Part shown: piece by piece, positions 59,265 to 64,000 of the stretch | Numbering within the stretch: position 1 is the first letter of the stretch | Layout of the letters: each line of letters begins with the position of its first letter | Source: DATEPR01 sp963780635 | GTDB lineage: Bacteria; Actinomycetota; Actinomycetes; Mycobacteriales; Pseudonocardiaceae | Length of the DNA stretch: 64,000 nt | Assembly: GCA_963780635.1 (NCBI GenBank) | Contig: CAWACW010000011.1 | Span: 806,001 to 870,000 of the forward strand | Direction of reading: 5' to 3' | Made by a program: the position numbers and the translations under genes | Notes under the pieces: model-generated | What the model saw: only the letters and a program-made list of their open reading frames with translations | Databases searched by the model: none | Told to the model about the DNA's origin: nothing

Positions 59265-60597
59265 TCAGACACCGCGGAATCGGTTGATGTCCGCCAGATG
59301 GCGGGCACGCTTCTCCGAGTCGCGGACGCCGAGACCTTCCTCTGGTGCCAGACACAGCACGCCGACCTTCCCCTGGTGGAGATTGCGATGCACGTCGTAG
59401 GCGGCCTGCCCGGTGTCGGCCATCGAGTACACCCTGGACAGTGTGGGATGGATCTTCCCCTTGGCGATCAAGCGGTTCGCCTCCCATGCCTCGCGGTAGT
59501 TCGCGAAGTGCGAACCGATGATCTTCTTCAGGTTCATCCACAGGTAGCGGTTGTCGTACTGGTGCATGAAGCCGGAGGTCGACGCGCAGGTGACGATCGT
59601 GCCGCCGCGCCGCGCGACGAACACGCTGGCGCCGAATGTCTCCCGGCCGGGGTGTTCGAACACGATGTCCGGATCGTCGCCGCCGGTGAGTTCGCGGATG
59701 CGCGCGCCGAATCGCTTCCATTCCTTGGGATCCTGATTGTTCTCGTCCGACCAGAAGCGATAACCCTCGGCCGCGCGGTCGATGACCAGTTCCGCGCCCA
59801 TCCGCCGGGCGATCTCGGCCTTTTCCGGCGACGACACCACGCACACCGGAATCGCACCGCCGCCCAGCGCGAACTGCGTGGCGTACGAGCCGAGGCCGCC
59901 GGACGCGCCCCAGATCAGCACACGTCACCCTGCTTCATGTCGGCACCGTTGCGGGACACCAGTTGCCGGTACGCGGTGGAGTTGCACCAGCCCTGGCGCG
60001 GCCGCCTCCTCCCAGGTGAGGTGCGGCGGCTTGGGCATCAGCTGATTGGCCTTGATCAACGCCAGTTCGGCCAGGCCGCCGAAATTGGTCTCGAAGCCCC
60101 AGATGCGCTGTTCGGGGTCGAGCATCGTGTCGTTGTGGCCGTCCGGGTGTTCGAGTTCCACGTTCAGGCAGTGCGCCACCACCTGGTCGCCGGGCTGCCA
60201 CGCGTTCACACCCGGCCCGGTGCGCAGCACGACGCCGGCCAGATCGGAACCGACCACGTGGTAGGGCAGGTCGTGCCGCATGGCCAGCGGCGAGGTCTTG
60301 CCGTAGCGGCGCAGGAAGCCGAAGGTCGACATCGGCTCGAAGATCGACGTCCAGACGGTGTTGTAGTTGATCGCGCTGGCCATCACGGCGATCAGTGCCT
60401 CGCCGGGCGCGAGCTCCGGCGTCGGCACGTCTTCCACGTGCAGCGACTTGCGTGGGTCCTTGTCCGTGCTGGGCACGCCGTCGAACATCGTCGGCCTCGT
60501 CGGCGTGCACGGTCACCCCCCGGTAGTGGGTGGGGACCGGCAGCGAGCCGATCGTGTCCAGTTCGTCGGCGAGGATGGCGTCGAGGATCTTCTGCAC
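59265..60597 (-). CDS. ccr: Crotonyl-CoA carboxylase/reductase (three apparent frameshifts)
   Basis: An MDR-superfamily enzyme, ~443 residues when corrected, that reductively carboxylates crotonyl-CoA to ethylmalonyl-CoA with NADPH and CO2. Recognisable blocks: VQKILDAILADELD (start), INYNTVWTSIFEPMSTFGFL, YHVVGSDLAGVVLRTG, the Rossmann IWGASGGLGSYATQFAL, and NRLIAKGKIHPTLSRVY. Breaks lie near 60489 (extra base before MFDGVPSTD), 59984 (extra base before NSTAYRQLVSRNGADMK) and 59921 (missing base before LIWGASGG). Fixing them gives one continuous protein. GTG 60597 follows GGGAGG. Confidence 0.9.
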
Positions 60598-60738
60598 GGC
60601 GTGCCTCCCTTGGGGCCCGTTCGGCGTGCGCACCACGTCGATGGCGGGTGAGGTTACCGACCAGTACACAGTACCGAGTCAACCGTGTGAGGCAGCGCAC
60701 TCCGGGGGTCCCTCGATCGGGTCACGCGACCTTTGTGG

Positions 60739-61191
60739 TCAGTGATCCTCCGCAGGCTGGACCAGTTCGACGAGCACGCCGCCGGCATCCTTCGGATGCA
60801 CGAAGTTGACGCGGCTGTTCGCGGTGCCGTGCCGGGACTGCTCGTACAGCAGCCGCAGCCCCTTGGCCCGCAGCGCGTCCGCGGCGGCCTCGACATCGGT
60901 CACCCGGTAGGCCAGCTGCTGCAGGCCGGGGCCCGAGCGGTCGAGGAACTTCGCGATCGTCGAGTCGGGTCGCAGCGGCGCGAGCAACTGGAGTGCCGTG
61001 CCCGCGGTGTCCCCGGCCGCACGCAGCATCGCCTCGCGGACGCCCTGCTCCTCGTTGACCTCTTCGTGCGTGACCTCGAGGCCGAAGGTGTCGTGGTAGA
61101 ACTCGATGGCGGCGTCCAGGTCGGGCACCGCGATGCCGACGTGGTCGATCGCGGTCACGAGGGCGCCGAGCTGTGCTGCCAGGTCTGCCAT
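60739..61191 (-). CDS. mce: Methylmalonyl-CoA epimerase
   Basis: A 150-residue VOC-fold metalloenzyme interconverting (2R)- and (2S)-methylmalonyl-CoA (and ethylmalonyl-CoA). Metal ligands lie in TAIDHVGIAVPDL (His), LQQLAYRVTDVEA and the C-terminal GVLVELVQPAED (Glu). Located 142 bp upstream of ccr on the same strand. Its ATG has a -10 box 6 nt away and no ribosome site. Confidence 0.93.
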   Translation of the reverse strand: MADLAAQLGALVTAIDHVGIAVPDLDAAIEFYHDTFGLEVTHEEVNEEQGVREAMLRAAGDTAGTALQLLAPLRPDSTIAKFLDRSGPGLQQLAYRVTDVEAAADALRAKGLRLLYEQSRHGTANSRVNFVHPKDAGGVLVELVQPAEDH

Positions 61192-61197
61192 GCACTG

Positions 61198-61203
61198 AGG
61201 GTA
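61198..61203 (-). promoter_or_regulatory. -10 box (TACCCT), leaderless start of mce
   Basis: On the minus strand TACCCT ends 6 nt before ATG 61191 with no ribosome site between. Confidence 0.5.
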
Positions 61204-61317
61204 AGCACGTGAGCCGGTACGGGCGTGGCGAGGGTGACAGCGGTCATAAGTGCGCTCGGTTACCGCCCGGTATGGTCGAGTTGACAGCCGCTAGCTTTCA
61301 CCGTGGAGGGCCTGGTC

Positions 61318-62505
61318 ATGGGATCCGTCATCGTTGCCGGCGCACGCACGCCGATGGGCCGCCTGCTCGGTTCGCTCAAGGACTTCTCCGGTGCCGCGCT
61401 GGGCGGTGTCGCGATCAAGGCGGCGCTGGAGCGGGCCGGTGTGCGGCCGGACCAGGTGCAGTACGTGATCATGGGCCAGGTGCTGACCGCGGGCGCGGGC
61501 CAGATCCCGGCGCGGCAGGCGGCGGTGGCCGCGGGTATCGCGATGGACGTGCCCGCGCTGACCATCAACAAGGTGTGCCTGTCCGGTCTGGACGCCATCG
61601 CGCTGGCCGACCAGCTGATCAGGGCCGGCGAGTTCGACATCGTGGTGGCCGGTGGGCAGGAGTCCATGACCCAGGCCCCGCACCTGCTGCCCAAGTCGCG
61701 GTCCGGCTTCAAGTACGGCGATGTGCAGCTGGTCGACCACATGGCCTACGACGGGCTGTTCTGCGCGTTCGACCAGGTCGCGATGGGTGCGTCGACGGAG
61801 AAGTACAACTCCCGCTACGGCGTGACGCGCGAGGAGCAGGACGAGTTCTCCGCCCGCTCCCACCAGCGCGCGGCCGCCGCCATCAAGAACGGTCTGTTCG
61901 CCGAGGAGATCGCACCGGTCAGCATCCCGCAGCGCAAGGGTGACCCGGTCGTGGTCGACGCCGACGAGGGCGTGCGCCCGGACACGACCGCCGAGAGCCT
62001 GGCGAAGCTGCGGCCCGCGTTCGCCTCGGACGGCACGATCACCGCGGGCTCGGCGTCCCAGATCTCCGACGGTGCCGCGGCCGTGGTCGTGATGAGCAAG
62101 GCGAAGGCCGAGGAGCTGGGTCTGACCTGGCTGGCCGAGATCGGTGCGCACGGCGTGGTCGCCGGGCCGGACGCGAGCCTGCACGAGCAGCCGTCCAACG
62201 CGATCAGGGCCGCGTGCGCCAAGGAAGGCATCGACGCCGCCGACCTGGACCTGATCGAGATCAACGAGGCGTTCGCCGCGGTCGGTGTGGTGTCCGCCAA
62301 GAAGCTGGGCGCCGGCGCCGACAAGGTCAACGTCAACGGCGGCGCGATCGCGCTCGGCCACCCGATCGGCATGTCCGGTGCCCGGCTGGCGCTGACCCTC
62401 GCGCTGGAACTGCGCAGGCGCGGCGGCGGTGTCGGTGCGGCGGCGCTGTGCGGTGGCGGCGGGCAGGGTGACGCGCTCGTCATCAAGGTTCCGGCCGCGG
62501 GCTGA
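61318..62505 (+). CDS. Acetyl-CoA C-acetyltransferase (thiolase)
   Basis: A 395-residue thiolase, condensing two acetyl-CoA to acetoacetyl-CoA or acting in the reverse direction. The nucleophile Cys lies in INKVCLSGLDAIALADQ; the second site has GGAIALGHPIGMSGAR (His) and LCGGGGQGDALV (Cys as general base). ATG 61318 is chosen because GTGGAGGG sits just before it; the GTG at 61303 would include that site. Divergent from mce; 22 bp before meaB. It could feed C4 units to the ethylmalonyl-CoA route. Confidence 0.94.
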   Translation: MGSVIVAGARTPMGRLLGSLKDFSGAALGGVAIKAALERAGVRPDQVQYVIMGQVLTAGAGQIPARQAAVAAGIAMDVPALTINKVCLSGLDAIALADQLIRAGEFDIVVAGGQESMTQAPHLLPKSRSGFKYGDVQLVDHMAYDGLFCAFDQVAMGASTEKYNSRYGVTREEQDEFSARSHQRAAAAIKNGLFAEEIAPVSIPQRKGDPVVVDADEGVRPDTTAESLAKLRPAFASDGTITAGSASQISDGAAAVVVMSKAKAEELGLTWLAEIGAHGVVAGPDASLHEQPSNAIRAACAKEGIDAADLDLIEINEAFAAVGVVSAKKLGAGADKVNVNGGAIALGHPIGMSGARLALTLALELRRRGGGVGAAALCGGGGQGDALVIKVPAAG

Positions 62506-62515
62506 CCGGTCCCGT

Positions 62516-62521
62516 TAGGGT
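62516..62521 (+). promoter_or_regulatory. -10 box (TAGGGT), possible leaderless start of meaB
   Basis: TAGGGT ends 6 nt before GTG 62528 with no ribosome site between; it would give meaB its own transcript in addition to read-through from the thiolase gene. Confidence 0.4.
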
Positions 62522-62527
62522 TTCGAC

Positions 62528-63493
62528 GTGGCGAGGACGGTGGATGTCGACGAGCTGGTCGGCCGGGCACGCGATGGCGACGCGCGGTCCGTCGCGCGGC
62601 TGATCTCGCTGGTCGAGGACGCCAGTCCGCAGCTGCGCGCGGTCGCGAAGGCGCTGGCGCCGATGACCGGACGGGCGCGGGTGATCGGCCTGACCGGTCC
62701 ACCGGGTGTCGGCAAGTCGACGTCCACGTCGCTGCTCGTCTCGGCATTCCGGAAGCAGGGCAAGCGGGTCGGTGTGCTGGCGGTCGACCCGTCGTCGCCG
62801 TTCTCCGGCGGTGCCCTGCTCGGCGACCGCGTCCGCATGCAGGACCACGCTGTCGACCAGGGTGTCTTCATCCGGTCGATGGCCACGCGCGGGCATCTCG
62901 GCGGGCTGGCGTGGACCACACCTCAGGCGCTGCGGGTACTCGACGCGGCAGGCTTCGACGTGGTGCTGATCGAGACCGTGGGCGTAGGGCAGTCCGAAGT
63001 GGACATCGTGTCACTCGCGGACACGACGCTGGTGCTGCTCGCGCCGGGCATGGGTGACGGGATCCAGGCGGCCAAGGCCGGGATCCTGGAGGTCGCGGAC
63101 GTCTTCGTGGTGAACAAGGCCGACCGTGACGGCGCCGATCAGGTCGTTCGCGATCTCAAGTACATGATCTCGCTGGGCCGCCGGGAGCACGAAGGCCCGA
63201 GCTGGCGGGTACCCGTGGTGCCGACCGTGGCCGTGCGGGCCGAGGGCGTGGCCGACGTCGTCGAGGCCATCGACGCGCACCACGAGTGGATGGCCGCGCA
63301 CGGCGAACTCGAACGCCGCCGCACTGCGCGGGCCACCCGCGAGGTCGAGGCCATCGCGTTGGCGCGACTGCGGGAGCAGATCGGCGACCTGCGCGGTGAC
63401 CTGCTCGGCCAGTTGGCCAAGCAGGTCATGGCGGGTGAACTCGACCCCTACAGCGCGGCCGACAGCGTGATCGCCGGCATCGGCGCACGCTGA
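62528..63493 (+). CDS. meaB: MeaB/ArgK-type G-protein chaperone of B12 mutases
   Basis: A 321-residue SIMIBI GTPase that gates cofactor loading and protects adenosylcobalamin mutases. Walker A is GLTGPPGVGKSTSTS (about 55-69), the switch region has VDPSSPFSGGALLGDRVRM and IETVGVGQSEVDI, and the base-specificity loop is VNKADRDGADQ. Its client is probably the Ecm-type mutase at 38.6 kb or a methylmalonyl-CoA mutase outside the window. Confidence 0.94.
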   Translation: MARTVDVDELVGRARDGDARSVARLISLVEDASPQLRAVAKALAPMTGRARVIGLTGPPGVGKSTSTSLLVSAFRKQGKRVGVLAVDPSSPFSGGALLGDRVRMQDHAVDQGVFIRSMATRGHLGGLAWTTPQALRVLDAAGFDVVLIETVGVGQSEVDIVSLADTTLVLLAPGMGDGIQAAKAGILEVADVFVVNKADRDGADQVVRDLKYMISLGRREHEGPSWRVPVVPTVAVRAEGVADVVEAIDAHHEWMAAHGELERRRTARATREVEAIALARLREQIGDLRGDLLGQLAKQVMAGELDPYSAADSVIAGIGAR

Positions 63494-63494
63494 C

Positions 63495-64000
63495 CTACCC
63501 AGCCGCGGCCCGCTGTGCCGACGGCCTGCGCCGCCGTGCCGAATCGACCAGAACCGGCAACGGGAACGACTCGTTCGGGTTGTAGACGTTCGTACCCGGC
63601 GGCACGATCGCGTCGATCCGGTCGAGGGTCGCGTCGTCCAGCTCGACTGCCGCTCCCTTGATCGCGGCGTCGAACTGCTCCATCGTGCGCGGTCCGATGA
63701 TGGCCGACGTCACCGCCGGGTGGGTCACGGTGAACGCCACCGCGAGCTCCGGCAGCGAACACCCGATCCCGTCCGCCAACTCGACCAGCCGCTCGACCGC
63801 GTCGTAGCGCGCGGCATTGGCCGGGTCCGCGGGATCGAACATCGACGGACGCAGCGCCGCCCTGCCGCTGGCGAGGTCCACGGGCTGGTCCTTGCGGTAC
63901 TTGCCGGACAGGAAACCCCACGCCAGCGGGCTCCACACCAGCACGCCCATGCCGTACTGCCCGCACACCGGCAGGACGTTCGCCTCGATGCCCCTGGCCA
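63495..64000 (-). CDS. Aldo/keto reductase, C-terminal part (runs off window)
   Basis: The last ~168 residues of an AKR of the Tas/YajO type: VLVWSPLAWGFLSGKYRKDQ, PELAVAFTVTHPAVTSAIIG and RTMEQFDAAIKG are the NADPH-binding C-terminal signatures; the catalytic Tyr/His lie upstream outside the window. The stop is 2 bp from the end of the convergent meaB gene. The tail (PLPVLVDSARRRRPSAQ) is unusual in being basic. Confidence 0.88.
   Translation of the reverse strand, partial: ARGIEANVLPVCGQYGMGVLVWSPLAWGFLSGKYRKDQPVDLASGRAALRPSMFDPADPANAARYDAVERLVELADGIGCSLPELAVAFTVTHPAVTSAIIGPRTMEQFDAAIKGAAVELDDATLDRIDAIVPPGTNVYNPNESFPLPVLVDSARRRRPSAQRAAAG

Overview
The window is high-GC chromosomal DNA from an actinomycete, most likely Pseudonocardiales (relatives of Amycolatopsis, Lentzea and Kibdelosporangium). 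The grounds are gene content and order, not an rRNA: argS-lysA-hom-thrC-thrB-rho-rpmE-prfA-prmC-sua5-wecA-atp-DUF2550-pduO-murA in the actinobacterial order, nucS, a MurA with Asp in place of the active-site Cys, an EphD-type hydrolase/SDR fusion, a Gln/Gly-tailed DivIVA-like coiled-coil protein, frequent GTG starts and many start/stop overlaps.

Layout. 0-10.6 kb is accessory: the end of a VIT/VWA protein, a large tandem repeat, a DUF3060 lipoprotein, a TetR/FAD-monooxygenase pair, a STAS-ATPase fusion, an unusual enoyl-CoA hydratase, a GntR regulator, a cytochrome P450 remnant, a TetR/SDR pair sharing an operator-like motif, and an alpha/beta hydrolase. 11-19.6 kb holds tRNA-Arg(CCG), ephD-like, argS and the translationally coupled lysA-hom-thrC-thrB (lysine and threonine synthesis). 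19.6-26.7 kb is rho, rpmE, prfA, prmC, tsaC/sua5 and wecA. 26.8-35.4 kb is the complete ATP synthase operon. 35.4-38.5 kb holds DUF2550, cob(I)alamin adenosyltransferase, murA and a small membrane protein.

38.6-47.8 kb: ethylmalonyl-CoA mutase, a TetR/MFS efflux pair with two matching palindromic operators, an LCP cell-wall ligase, a Nudix hydrolase, nucS, a small anchored protein and ctaG. 48-52 kb: an aldehyde dehydrogenase and dhaKLM (PEP-dependent dihydroxyacetone phosphorylation). 52-59 kb: a DUF3558-like lipoprotein, a tandemly duplicated 3-hydroxyacyl-CoA dehydrogenase, a methyltransferase, two zinc-ribbon proteins and the DivIVA-like protein. 59-64 kb: crotonyl-CoA carboxylase/reductase, methylmalonyl-CoA epimerase, a thiolase, meaB and part of an aldo/keto reductase. 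Thiolase, hydroxyacyl-CoA dehydrogenase, ccr, ecm, epimerase, MeaB and the adenosyltransferase together cover much of an ethylmalonyl-CoA / B12-dependent acyl-CoA route.

Three things stand out. (1) Intergenic spaces, especially between convergent genes, hold structured repeats: a 42/84-bp higher-order array, a small hairpin element family present three times (each time between convergent genes), 41-bp, 16-bp and 7-bp arrays, and a five-unit array before prmC in which every unit ends in a Shine-Dalgarno sequence followed by a start codon. (2) The atpH-atpD segment (about 30.4-34.7 kb) and ccr carry many single-base indels in genes that should be intact, which points to sequence error. (3) Several genes have a TAnnnT-type -10 box 6-8 nt before the start codon and no Shine-Dalgarno sequence, suggesting leaderless mRNAs.
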